Shown: piece after piece, positions 7,906 through 15,754 of the stretch
Layout: each line of letters opens with the position of its first letter
How positions within the stretch are numbered: the first letter of the stretch is position 1
IMG/VR virus record: IMGVR_UViG_3300048589_001324
Location: 1 to 36,121 of that record
Direction: 5' to 3' (one strand)
Length of the DNA stretch: 36,121 nt
Source: a virus
Made by a program: the position numbers and the translations under genes
Notes under the pieces: generated by a model
The model's input: only the letters and a program-made list of their open reading frames with translations
Told to the model about the DNA's origin: nothing
Databases searched by the model: none

Positions 7906-8325
7906 ATGGTTCGACTGATCGCATTCCGGCGTTATCTCAGTTTTATACTGATTATTGCAGCTCTTTCTGCACTATCACCAAACCCGTATTCCCTTCAGTT
8001 GGTTCCCACATTCGTCCGCCCCAGGGCCTTCATATTTTCTCTTATTCCGCTCGCGTCGATGTTTCTAATCCACGGAATATCAGTCTTTAGAAGGATATTC
8101 ATCGAACGCGATTCGGGGCTTCGACGAGGACTCCAATCGAGAATCATTATTTTTGGCCTGCTGGCATTGATTTTTCTTGCTGCAAAGTGCCTCAAGACTC
8201 TGGATAATACCGACAATATCGGGCCAAACGTCATGGCTGGAATTACGCTTTTCTTCTGGCCTTTGTTACCGTCGTGGTATCTATACGCAGATACAGACTG
8301 CAAAAAAAGATGCCGAGAATCTTAA
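7906..8325 (+). CDS. Predicted inner-membrane protein, unknown
   Basis: A 139-residue protein with about four hydrophobic segments: LSFILIIAALSAL, FSLIPLASMFLIHGISVF, IIIFGLLALIFLAAKCL and MAGITLFFWPLLPSWYLYA. No family is recognised. The ATG at 7906 follows GAGGT at 6 bases, better than the earlier in-frame ATG at 7798, which lies in the leader of the divergent protease gene. It is read opposite to the phage structural genes and marks the left end of the sensory island. Its membrane topology fits a phage-borne envelope modifier, but nothing specific can be said. Confidence 0.6.
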   Translation: MVRLIAFRRYLSFILIIAALSALSPNPYSLQLVPTFVRPRAFIFSLIPLASMFLIHGISVFRRIFIERDSGLRRGLQSRIIIFGLLALIFLAAKCLKTLDNTDNIGPNVMAGITLFFWPLLPSWYLYADTDCKKRCRES

Positions 8326-8473
8326 GATATTGTTATGAATAAATGCAAAGCGCTGGATTAGAGGCGTCTCGGATGTCGTGAGTTTCTTGGTGGATTCAGG
8401 ACGTTGTTCTTGAAAGCCTCCATAGCGACCAGCCATATAAAAACTGCCTTGAGTATCGAAGGTGGCTTAGTCG

Positions 8474-8893
8474 TTAGGATTTACCCGAATTTGGTTTTGA
8501 TGCCTCCAAAATGTATTTAAAGCTCGATGCTTTTGCTTCGGAAATGGCTCTGTGCAAAGTTTGAATCAAGACTGGCGGTGGAACCGGCTTTTTTAGCACG
8601 GAATGTACGTTTGAAAGTGAGGATTGGAAATCACCGATATCCGCTCCAGTATAAATCACAATCGGAATGCCGGGTTGGCTTTCAGCAATAGTTTGAGCAA
8701 AGCTTATTCCACTCATTCCCGGCATTATAAAGTCCGTGAGCACAGCTTCAACTTTTACACCCTTTAGTATTTCAAGTGCCGATTCTGCATCGAAGGATTT
8801 TATAACATCGAATCCTACTGATTCTAGCAGTTCTCCAATAGTTTCAAGAATATGAGTATCGTCGTCAACGAATAGAATTCTTTTACCTACCAC
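8474..8893 (-). CDS. Single-domain response regulator (REC, CheY-like)
   Basis: A stand-alone receiver domain with no output domain. Counting from the longer TTG start at 8908, the acidic cluster DDD is at 15-17, the phospho-acceptor is Asp59 in LTDFIMPGMSG, the switch Thr is T87 (IYTGAD) and the conserved Lys-Pro is K107-P108. All catalytic positions are present, so it should be phosphorylated by a histidine kinase, which is not in the window. I favour the GTG at 8893 because AAGGA is 7 bases upstream. It shares the strand with the chemoreceptor-rhodanese gene but is separated by 209 bases, so it probably has its own promoter. Confidence 0.85.
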   Translation of the reverse strand: MVGKRILFVDDDTHILETIGELLESVGFDVIKSFDAESALEILKGVKVEAVLTDFIMPGMSGISFAQTIAESQPGIPIVIYTGADIGDFQSSLSNVHSVLKKPVPPPVLIQTLHRAISEAKASSFKYILEASKPNSGKS

Positions 8894-9102
8894 AACTTGT
8901 TCCTTCAAATTTTATCATTATCAAATAATAGACCTAAAAATTTGTTCAATCGTGATAATCCGCAAGAGCTATTTGCCAGCCATCTCTTTACTTGAACCTG
9001 TCAGATTCTGTTGGGGCAAAAAAGCAATATAACACTGTAGCAATTATCTTTTGATCCCTGGATTGCAACAGTAAAGCTTTCTATGGATCAAAAAGCAGTG
9101 AT

Positions 9103-10188
9103 CTAAGGACGTGTGACGGTCGGCAGCTTCAGCTTGTTCCACTGCAACATGCCACCATTCAAATTGTAGATTCGATCGTAGTCGAAGGATTGAGCTAGGC
9201 GAGCCGCCCGAGATGAACGCCCTCCACTACGGCAGACAAAGAGATACGCCTGATCTCTATCCCCATTCTTCAGGAAAAGTTCCAGGTCAGGCCCCAAGGT
9301 TTTGAGGACAGCACCCGGGATGTGAGAAAGCTCGTCATTGAATTCTTCAACCTTGCGAACGTCAATGACTCTAAAGTCTGCGAGATTATCTTTGACCTCA
9401 ACCGGGTCCAGGTCTTTAATATGACGACCCGTTAGGCACCCTATTAGATCACTTGTCATTTTTGTCAGTTGTTCTAACTCATCTTTCACTGTTTTTTGGA
9501 AATCCTGTGCACTTAGTACAGTACTATGGCAATCCTCCTTGAGCCCCTCAATTTGAGCCTTTTGACGTTTGGCTTCCTGCAACAATTTTTCTGTACTTTG
9601 GTGTAGGGCTTCCGAGCCATGAGACACACGTTCTTCGATTTTATGGAACTGCTCCACTGCAGATGCTGTAATCTGTTCTAGCTGGCTGACATTGTCTTTA
9701 ATTTTTTTCGCAGCCACCTGACTGCTTCGAGCCAAGTCCCGAACTGACTGTGCAACCACTGAAAACGTTTTGCCATGTTCACCTGCGCGAGCTGCTTCCA
9801 CAGAGGCGTTCAAAGATAGAATATTAGTTTGGGTGACTACGTCTTCAATGCTCTTAAGATTTTGAACCATTTGTCGAGTCAGATCGAGAGTTTCTCTCAG
9901 TTCGCCTGCGACCTTGGGAATATCTGCAATTCCAAGACTCAAGGCGTCTATCATCCGCTTTTGCAGAAGGAAACTTTTCTCCAGATCATCATTGCAGGTC
10001 TTGATCTCAGTTGAGCTTTTTTCAAAGCGAAAAATTGCTTTGATTAAGCCATCAAAAACTTGGGATATTGATTGAGTCATATCAAACTGTCGAGCGAAAA
10101 GACCGCGAACTAGACTTTGTCCTTCTTGAGAAAGATCTGTAACAGACGAATTTGAGGTTTTTGCCTTAAACTTGAACCATTTTATCAT
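9103..10188 (-). CDS. Soluble chemoreceptor signalling domain fused to rhodanese
   Basis: A 361-residue protein with no transmembrane segment. Residues about 20-250 are coiled-coil, with the chemoreceptor hairpin tip at about 120-155 (QTNILSLNASVEAARAGEHG, then FSVVAQSVRDLARSS), the region that contacts CheA and CheW. Residues about 255-355 form a rhodanese domain with IDVRKVEEF, HIPGAV and the active loop C319-RSGGRS, a persulfide-carrying cysteine. This suggests a cytoplasmic receptor sensing sulfane sulfur or redox state, acting through the host array; no CheA or CheW is encoded here. It is read divergently from the MarR-cytochrome pair. The fusion is directly seen; the ligand is inferred. 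Confidence 0.88.
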   Translation of the reverse strand: MIKWFKFKAKTSNSSVTDLSQEGQSLVRGLFARQFDMTQSISQVFDGLIKAIFRFEKSSTEIKTCNDDLEKSFLLQKRMIDALSLGIADIPKVAGELRETLDLTRQMVQNLKSIEDVVTQTNILSLNASVEAARAGEHGKTFSVVAQSVRDLARSSQVAAKKIKDNVSQLEQITASAVEQFHKIEERVSHGSEALHQSTEKLLQEAKRQKAQIEGLKEDCHSTVLSAQDFQKTVKDELEQLTKMTSDLIGCLTGRHIKDLDPVEVKDNLADFRVIDVRKVEEFNDELSHIPGAVLKTLGPDLELFLKNGDRDQAYLFVCRSGGRSSRAARLAQSFDYDRIYNLNGGMLQWNKLKLPTVTRP

Positions 10189-10217
10189 CTCTGTTCCAAT
10201 ACCTTCTGTTTGTTCCT

Positions 10218-10247
10218 ATAGTAGCATCCCTAGTTGTGATGTATCAA
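10218..10247 (-). promoter_or_regulatory. Putative sigma70-type promoter of the chemoreceptor-rhodanese gene
   Basis: On the minus strand TTGATA (10247-10242) and TACTAT (10223-10218) are separated by 18 bases, about 30 bases upstream of the start at 10188. The remaining part of the 10189-10558 gap holds the MarR-side operator and no further gene. Confidence 0.5.
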
Positions 10248-10466
10248 ACTGGATTTTTTGACGAACCGAGGAATAGGGAGCTACTCCAAGCCATTTTTAA
10301 TCATGAATCCCTTACTCATTTCGAGACTATCCGAAAACCTCAACGTGCTTAAATCCTGCCAGCGTGCGGGAGGTTGAGATTGCGAACTCGAAAATCTCTA
10401 TTGACGCTAAACGTCGGTTCGGACAAAGAAATTTGCAAGCAGTGCTTCAAATATCTCCGCCCTATT

Positions 10467-10486
10467 TTAGTTGCGATCGCAACTAA
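10467..10486. promoter_or_regulatory. Perfect 20-bp palindrome, candidate MarR operator
   Basis: TTAGTTGCGATCGCAACTAA is perfectly self-complementary, about 70 bases upstream of the MarR gene. MarR-family dimers bind inverted repeats of this size, and GTTGC/GCAAC half-sites are common among them. It overlaps the -35 box of the predicted promoter, so binding should repress marR and the cytochrome gene. The palindrome is seen; the binding protein is inferred. Confidence 0.65.
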
Positions 10487-10500
10487 TGTTGTGGTATGCA
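10471..10500 (+). promoter_or_regulatory. Putative promoter of the MarR-cytochrome operon
   Basis: TTGCGA (10471-10476) and TATGCA (10495-10500) are 18 bases apart, with the palindrome covering the -35 box. The match to consensus is moderate; position and operator overlap support it. Confidence 0.4.
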
Positions 10501-10558
10501 TCTCCTAGTCCTTGGCACTCTGGATACTTCGATGCACCAGTAAGTCGGAGAAAACACT

Positions 10559-11017
10559 ATTTCTGAGAATAAAAGTCGGAAAACATCGCTGGAGCTTAGA
10601 AAACTTCTTCAACAAGTAGTGAGAAGATTTGGAGTCCTAAAAGAGCAGACAACTCCTTGTGGCAAGAAGTTGAGCATCACGCAAGCTCATGCCCTCATGA
10701 TTTTGCTGGAGGCTGAAAAGAGTTCTTCTGAGATCCGCCAGCAGGAATTAGTTAAAGAATTGAATATAGACAAGAGCAATGTTGCTCGTTTGTGCCAGAA
10801 AATGACAGACGTAGGTCACATTGTTCAAAAGAGAAGTGACTTAGATGCTCGAAGTTGGCAACTTGGTCTTACGAGTCGCGGACTGAAAATGGCACAACAA
10901 CTCGAAGACTCTAGTTTGGACAGATTTTCAAGGCTCTTGGAGTCGATACCAGAAGATCAGCGTGGAAAAGTAATAGCAAGTCTGAGAATTCTTTCAGAAG
11001 CAATGGATAGCTTATAA
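10559..11017 (+). CDS. MarR-family transcriptional regulator
   Basis: A winged-helix regulator of about 152 residues. The DNA-binding part includes LSITQAHALMILLEAEKSSS, QELVKELNIDKSNVARLCQKM and the wing with RSDLDARSWQLGLTSRG. The usual N-terminal dimer helix (SLELRKLLQQVVRRFGVLK) is encoded only if translation begins upstream of the GTG at 10619. In that frame no ATG, GTG or TTG gives the full helix; an ATT at 10559 has GGAG 8 bases upstream, so I propose ATT initiation (alternatives: CTG at 10589, GTG at 10619). It is followed after 24 bases by the cytochrome gene and probably controls both. A cysteine in EQTTPCGKK could be redox-responsive, which is speculative. Confidence 0.82.
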   Translation: MSENKSRKTSLELRKLLQQVVRRFGVLKEQTTPCGKKLSITQAHALMILLEAEKSSSEIRQQELVKELNIDKSNVARLCQKMTDVGHIVQKRSDLDARSWQLGLTSRGLKMAQQLEDSSLDRFSRLLESIPEDQRGKVIASLRILSEAMDSL

Positions 11018-11041
11018 TTTTACAAAGAAAGGAGTTCATCT

Positions 11042-11575
11042 ATGTATTTGGATTACAAGAAAGTAGCTTGTTCTGTCTTCGCTGCGAGCTTGTATGCTCA
11101 ATCTGCTTATGCTGCATCGCAACGAAATGAAGGAAGTGGTATGAACGGATCAGTGAAAGGCTTGCTTGAAATGGAAGACCTGGATAAGCGAAAGCCGGTC
11201 ACGCTTACACCGGAAATGGCGCTTCATCAGAAACAAAACATGAGAGAGCACCTGGAAGCTATTCAATCGATTGTTAGTGCTCTTATAAAGGATGATTTTG
11301 CGGCAGTTGAGCAGGCGGCGAAAAGGATTGGATATTCTAAACAAATGGAGCAAATGTGCACTCATATGGGTGCGGGTGCGCCTGGATTCACGGAGTTGGC
11401 TCTTCATTTTCACAGGACTGCTGATACGATCGGCGAAGCAGCAAGATTCAAGGACCGGAAGGCGACCTTAAGCGCTCTTGATAGAACACTCCAGACTTGC
11501 ACGAGCTGCCATGCACAGTTTCGTCAGAAGATTGTCGAGGGACCTCACAAAATGCACGAGTCTGGAAAGAAGTAG
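11042..11575 (+). CDS. Periplasmic c-type cytochrome (cytochrome c'/c556-like)
   Basis: A 177-residue exported haem protein. A signal peptide spans about 1-24 (hydrophobic core ACSVFAASLY, cleavage near SAYA-AS). A single haem-binding motif, C153-T-S-C156-H157, lies near the C-terminus, and methionines in TPEMALHQKQNMREHL near 59-67 are placed like the axial ligand helix of cytochrome c'/c556 four-helix proteins. AAAGGAG precedes the ATG. It probably forms an operon with the MarR gene, so its expression would respond to whatever MarR senses. The role (gas binding, electron transfer or stress protection) is not determined by the sequence. Confidence 0.82.
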   Translation: MYLDYKKVACSVFAASLYAQSAYAASQRNEGSGMNGSVKGLLEMEDLDKRKPVTLTPEMALHQKQNMREHLEAIQSIVSALIKDDFAAVEQAAKRIGYSKQMEQMCTHMGAGAPGFTELALHFHRTADTIGEAARFKDRKATLSALDRTLQTCTSCHAQFRQKIVEGPHKMHESGKK

Positions 11576-11603
11576 GTTTCGTATCGGCTGATTTGGAGCG
11601 TCT

Positions 11604-11960
11604 TCAAGCAGCCTTCACTTTATTCCTGAGGTTTCGGATGTGCGTCACAACTTTGTTTGAATTCTCAGCAAACTTGCTTTTCGCACCCAGGGCCATTTCA
11701 TCTGTAACTTTCTCACCTCTTTTTGCTCGCCTGATAATTTCAGCCGCTTCTTTATGAAAGTCTGCGTGGGCTCCTTTGAGAAATCCGAATTCTGGTTCCG
11801 CTGAATATAATGATCCTTCTCCGTGTATCCATTTCCCGAGAGCACACTGATCGTCTTTACAGACCATATCTGGATTGAGGGAGTCATCAGGACTTCTAAT
11901 ATAGTTTGAGAGTTTCATTTTCCACGCGGCATGGGCTTGGATGGCATCATCAAAATTCAT
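11604..11960 (-). CDS. Stand-alone CZB (chemoreceptor zinc-binding) domain protein
   Basis: A 118-residue single-domain protein. The CZB pattern is complete: H10 (with W13) near the N-terminus, C39 in CALGKWIHG, and H65 and H69 in HADFH, giving the 3-His/1-Cys zinc site. CZB domains usually end chemoreceptors or diguanylate cyclases and respond to zinc and to oxidation of the zinc-bound cysteine. Here it stands alone. AAAGGAG precedes the ATG at 7-8 bases. It converges on the cytochrome gene, 28 bases apart. The function is inferred to be zinc/redox sensing, possibly acting in trans on a receptor. Confidence 0.85.
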   Translation of the reverse strand: MNFDDAIQAHAAWKMKLSNYIRSPDDSLNPDMVCKDDQCALGKWIHGEGSLYSAEPEFGFLKGAHADFHKEAAEIIRRAKRGEKVTDEMALGAKSKFAENSNKVVTHIRNLRNKVKAA

Positions 11961-12180
11961 AGTCGCTCCTTTGAATTTTTCCTACTGCTTGCTTGATCGG
12001 CAAAGATCAGTGAGACGTTAGCTTTGTATTTTTAATATTCGGATTTAATTGACCATTATTGCTGTTAATCTGTAAGTTATGCCGCGTGATAGCTGGTTAA
12101 CGTAGATGATCTCTTGATGACTGACGGATTGCGTAGGCTTGAGTGTAAAGGCCTGTTTGAAAATTCTAAGTCAGAGGTGC

Positions 12181-13638
12181 TCAGTAAGACTGCGTCACAT
12201 CAACCGCCGATTTGTCAGGTTGCTCACTGGCGATCTCTCTCTGAAGCTTCTCAAAGTCGCGTCCTTCCCCTTCAACAATCGAACGCCTGGATGCTGTTTG
12301 AGTGCTTAATCTGGTTTCATCAGCCTTAGCGTCCTTCAGTCTGTCGATGGATGGCATGGATGGCCCAACCCACTCGGCAGAGGTATAGATCCTGCGCTTG
12401 ACCACGTTGGAAAAATCCGGTGCAGATAACATTCCCTTCGCCACTGCCTCTCCGAGCGCCCACTCATAGAAAGGCTGACAAATTTTGGATACTGTCCAGG
12501 CGCGACGGATCATGACAAACTTCCACGCTTCCAACAGCGCTGCACGAGCAGCTGTGTAAGACGACTGGAAGTTCTGAGTCAGAACCTCGAAAGGGATGGA
12601 TAGTCCCATACCGATCTGCTGAAGCACCGCCTGGATGAACGGCTGATAATTGGCATTCGGTCGGCCCGGTGTAAGTGTCTCCACCTTTTCACCCGGCAGC
12701 ATATTGAGCAGCATGCCCGACCCGAATTTCTCTTTGGATCTGGTTTGCATGTTCGCCTGCCGCGACGCAAGGTGGATGTCCTTTCGGTCCCCGAATGGCC
12801 CGTGACCTTCACTCGTGACGAATACACTGAAAAATGCACTGATCACTGCCGCCATAATTTCGCTTTCCGTATAGCGACTAAGCTGTTTGAATCGCTCGAC
12901 GACCGGAGCAAGGAACGGTTCGCCCCGTGTTTGTCCGGGCAGGCGGCTGTGGAAGACATGAAGTGCGATCGGATTGCCATCCGCGTCGAAACGTGGAATG
13001 CGTATGGTTCTCTCCGGCTGGAGGGTTTGCAACCTGTCCCGGTTCACGATGTGATAGGCCACAGCCTCGCCATCCTCGTTCAACTCAACTCCCTCTCGGA
13101 TGTCCTTGTCCGCACCTCCAAAGTCCGGGTTGCGCAGACGGGAGCCTTCAATGATCTGGATACAGGTTCCAAGGATGGCACCCGGTCCCGGCTTGTAGCG
13201 CTTGAGAATGAGGCAGTCTCCATCAAGCAGTACCGAACGCAGCGCTATGGCCTGATTGATCCCAAAGGGGTTTGACCTTGTAAAATCGGAATAGACCGAG
13301 CTGGCATGAAGCGCAAAGATTCGTTCGGCTGCTTTTTCAAACTCCCGCGCCTTCTGCTCAGGGATTCCCAGAACCTGATGATCCAGCTTCGCTTGTGGCC
13401 TCAATCCATCCGCTACCACGTTGCTGACCGTATTCTCGACAGCCCCTCTCGCAATGGCTTCGTTACGGTCGAGATCATGGCTCTGATTCCGCAAGGCAGA
13501 AAGAGCGGGCAGAATCGCCTCGTCGGCACTGGCGTCAGGTGGATTCCAATGCTCAACAGCGGGGTTGCTTCGGGATGTCGATCGGTACGGGCTTTCCGGT
13601 ATGAGAACACCAGCCTCTGTTTCAATATATCCGGTCAA
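12181..13638 (-). CDS. Portal protein (lambda gpB family)
   Basis: This 485-residue protein would form the dodecameric portal ring through which DNA enters the head. Lambda-portal patterns include RNEAIARGAVENTVSNVVADG, the IEGSRLRNPDF turn, the YHIVNRD motif and QQIGMGLSIPFEVLTQNFQS followed by YTAARAALLEAWK. Length is slightly below lambda gpB (533). The protease normally follows at once; instead a CZB gene and the sensory island lie downstream. The C-terminus (EQPDKSAVDVTQSY) looks intact, so the insertion did not obviously truncate it. Confidence 0.93.
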   Translation of the reverse strand: MTGYIETEAGVLIPESPYRSTSRSNPAVEHWNPPDASADEAILPALSALRNQSHDLDRNEAIARGAVENTVSNVVADGLRPQAKLDHQVLGIPEQKAREFEKAAERIFALHASSVYSDFTRSNPFGINQAIALRSVLLDGDCLILKRYKPGPGAILGTCIQIIEGSRLRNPDFGGADKDIREGVELNEDGEAVAYHIVNRDRLQTLQPERTIRIPRFDADGNPIALHVFHSRLPGQTRGEPFLAPVVERFKQLSRYTESEIMAAVISAFFSVFVTSEGHGPFGDRKDIHLASRQANMQTRSKEKFGSGMLLNMLPGEKVETLTPGRPNANYQPFIQAVLQQIGMGLSIPFEVLTQNFQSSYTAARAALLEAWKFVMIRRAWTVSKICQPFYEWALGEAVAKGMLSAPDFSNVVKRRIYTSAEWVGPSMPSIDRLKDAKADETRLSTQTASRRSIVEGEGRDFEKLQREIASEQPDKSAVDVTQSY

Positions 13639-13646
13639 TTGCTGTC

Positions 13647-13856
13647 CTATCCTGGTACCACGAACTCGATATCAGATCCCCCTTCACGCGAAACCATGCG
13701 GCGCAGGAAGGCTTCACGTCGGTAGAGTTCCTTCAGGTCACCGCGCTTGACGCTTCGTCTGTTCATATTCACTTCCAGGTCAAACTCCTGACCGCCTGAT
13801 TCAATAGCTTCAATGGCTCGCTGGACGCTATCCAGCTGTTCTCTATATGTCTTCAT
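13647..13856 (-). CDS. Head-tail joining protein W (lambda gpW family)
   Basis: A 69-residue protein, the same size as lambda gpW (68), between terL and portal as in lambda (A, W, B). It has a helical start (KTYREQLDSVQRAIEAIESG), then SVKRGDLKELYRREAFL. The ATG overlaps the terL stop by 4 bases (ATGA) with GGAGGG upstream inside terL; a start nine codons earlier lacks this support. It attaches to the portal after packaging to close the head. Confidence 0.88.
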   Translation of the reverse strand: MKTYREQLDSVQRAIEAIESGGQEFDLEVNMNRRSVKRGDLKELYRREAFLRRMVSREGGSDIEFVVPG

Positions 13857-15754
13857 GCCACTTTTCCCTCCAACGTGTCGCATAGCCTGTCGATATTGAT
13901 GTCCAGGAAATGTCGGGCGGCGTCGGCATAGCGAAGGCAGTCGTGGGCGTGGTCGGCAACACCATCAGTCGATTCATAAGCCAGCTGGAACCCGCCCTCG
14001 CGTTTGACCCAGCGTGCCTTTGGTGCGGAAACCTCCTTGTAAAAAGACGGATCCAGACCTTTATGAAAATGGATGATTTGTGCCCTGCGATATTCGGTCT
14101 TTATGCCGTTTCTTGCTTTCTCCCGGTACTCCTTGCGGCTGCTGATCGATCGTGCAATGTCGGAAAATAAGCGCCCGTGTGTGGCAAGCTTGCCGACCCT
14201 GAACAGGTAGACATTCTCGTCCTTGAGCAGCGTGGGCTTATCAATGATAGGGGCCGACGGGTTACCGATGCCTTTTATTGCAATCACGCAGTCCCCCAAT
14301 CTGGGCCGACAGAAGTCATAAACGGCAGCGGTTGTATGCCCCCCGGTGTCGACACTAGCAGCTGCAATACGAAGCTTTTCGCCGCGACTATGAGTATAGG
14401 TGGTCAAGAGCTTATCCTCGACGCGAGCCCAGGTCGACATCTCGTTGCCGTCGCCATAAATAACCCAGTAGTCCAGCACCCAGCTTTCACCGTCCCGACC
14501 CCATGCCCTCGTACAGATGTTGATATGGTTTGGATGTGTATCAATCCCAGCGGTAACTAGAGCAGCACCAGCGGGAAGAATGGTGGCAGGATCATAATCC
14601 TCGGCAAGTGCCTGGATATCCCCGGCATCCAAAGAAGCGACCGAGCGATCCTCCCAAGTCTCGCCCAGGCAATTGTTCACGAACACTTTAAGCTCGACCG
14701 GGTTCTCATACCCCTTTTTGAAGAGCTCCACGCAGCTTTTCCAGGAGTACATCCCGACCGGGGCATAGAGAGCCGGTAAAAAATAGCCGCGAACATTGGG
14801 GAATATTGCGGTAGCAGTTGGACGCCATTGTCCTCCAGCAAGCATTTCTGTTTTGTCCTGCTCATAGTGACTTGCGTTACACCTGATGCAGCGGAAAACG
14901 GGCACCTTCCCCGAAAAGTCTATTTGCTTCCATACGATCACCTGCGGTTCGCCGCACGATAAGCAGGGGACAAAGAACTTGCGCTGGTCCGTGGTCAGAT
15001 ATTCCTGCTCGATCCGGCACTGGCCAGCGATTGTCGGGGTAGAGATATAAAATATTTTTTTGCGACCTTCGTAGGCACTGGTTCGGCCAATGGCAATTCC
15101 GCAAGGATCGCCTTCACCTTGGCAATCCAGATCATAGGCCGACACTTCGTCGAACACGATGAACTGAATGCTGTCCGACCGCAGCGATATTGCGCTTTTG
15201 CTGGTCCCAAGGTTCAGAAAGCCACCAGGAAAGAGCTTGGTGATGATGGTATCTTTCTCCTTGGTCTTGTCGCGCTTATAGCGCTCTAAATCCTTGATCT
15301 TACCCTGAAGGGATTTGCAGTTGGCCACAATCGGGGCTATGCGCTGCTTTGAGAATTTGGCGCGAAGTTCATCGGAAGGCTGGACGATAAGCATAGGTGC
15401 TGGGTTCACGTCCATCACCCATAGCATAAATGCCAAAGCCGATAGCGTTCCTCCGGTTTGCCAACCTTTCTGCAGGACAACCTTCTCCACCCCATTGTCG
15501 GGCATAAGAGCATCCAGAATTTCGCGGAGGTAAGGTGTTCGGTCGAAATCGACCAAACCGGGGAAGGGGTTCTTGCCGCTGACAAGGTAGAGATTTCGAG
15601 ACGCATGATTGATGATCGAGATGTCGGGATTGGGCAGAGTGCCAAGCGCGAAGTCATCGGTCACGGAAACAAGGTCAGAATACACGCGGTCAATCAGTGG
15701 AGGCGTCCTCGGCAGAGGTGGCAGAAGCGGTGAAGCGAGAGTCAGCGAGGTCAC
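13853..15754 (-). CDS. Terminase large subunit (lambda gpA family)
   Basis: A 633-residue packaging motor and cos-cutting nuclease. The ATPase domain has a deviant P-loop with the lysine at its start (VLQKGWQTGGT, near 93-103), as in lambda gpA, and a Walker B with acidic end (IQFIVFDEVSAYD, near 195-207). A zinc-binding-like CLSCG and CIRCN pair lies near 266-290. The nuclease domain has VTAGIDTHPNHI and SVDTGGHTTAA. The GTG start has AGGG 6 bases upstream and overlaps terS by 65 bases; a later start is possible. The lambda type predicts cos packaging. Confidence 0.93.
   Translation of the reverse strand: MTSLTLASPLLPPLPRTPPLIDRVYSDLVSVTDDFALGTLPNPDISIINHASRNLYLVSGKNPFPGLVDFDRTPYLREILDALMPDNGVEKVVLQKGWQTGGTLSALAFMLWVMDVNPAPMLIVQPSDELRAKFSKQRIAPIVANCKSLQGKIKDLERYKRDKTKEKDTIITKLFPGGFLNLGTSKSAISLRSDSIQFIVFDEVSAYDLDCQGEGDPCGIAIGRTSAYEGRKKIFYISTPTIAGQCRIEQEYLTTDQRKFFVPCLSCGEPQVIVWKQIDFSGKVPVFRCIRCNASHYEQDKTEMLAGGQWRPTATAIFPNVRGYFLPALYAPVGMYSWKSCVELFKKGYENPVELKVFVNNCLGETWEDRSVASLDAGDIQALAEDYDPATILPAGAALVTAGIDTHPNHINICTRAWGRDGESWVLDYWVIYGDGNEMSTWARVEDKLLTTYTHSRGEKLRIAAASVDTGGHTTAAVYDFCRPRLGDCVIAIKGIGNPSAPIIDKPTLLKDENVYLFRVGKLATHGRLFSDIARSISSRKEYREKARNGIKTEYRRAQIIHFHKGLDPSFYKEVSAPKARWVKREGGFQLAYESTDGVADHAHDCLRYADAARHFLDINIDRLCDTLEGKVA

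Noticed and set aside
12114-12329. 71-codon plus-strand frame upstream of the portal end
   Set aside because: Mostly antisense to the portal gene; no ribosome site.
12745-13275. 176-codon plus-strand open frame
   Set aside because: Antisense to the well-supported portal gene, with no domain pattern.
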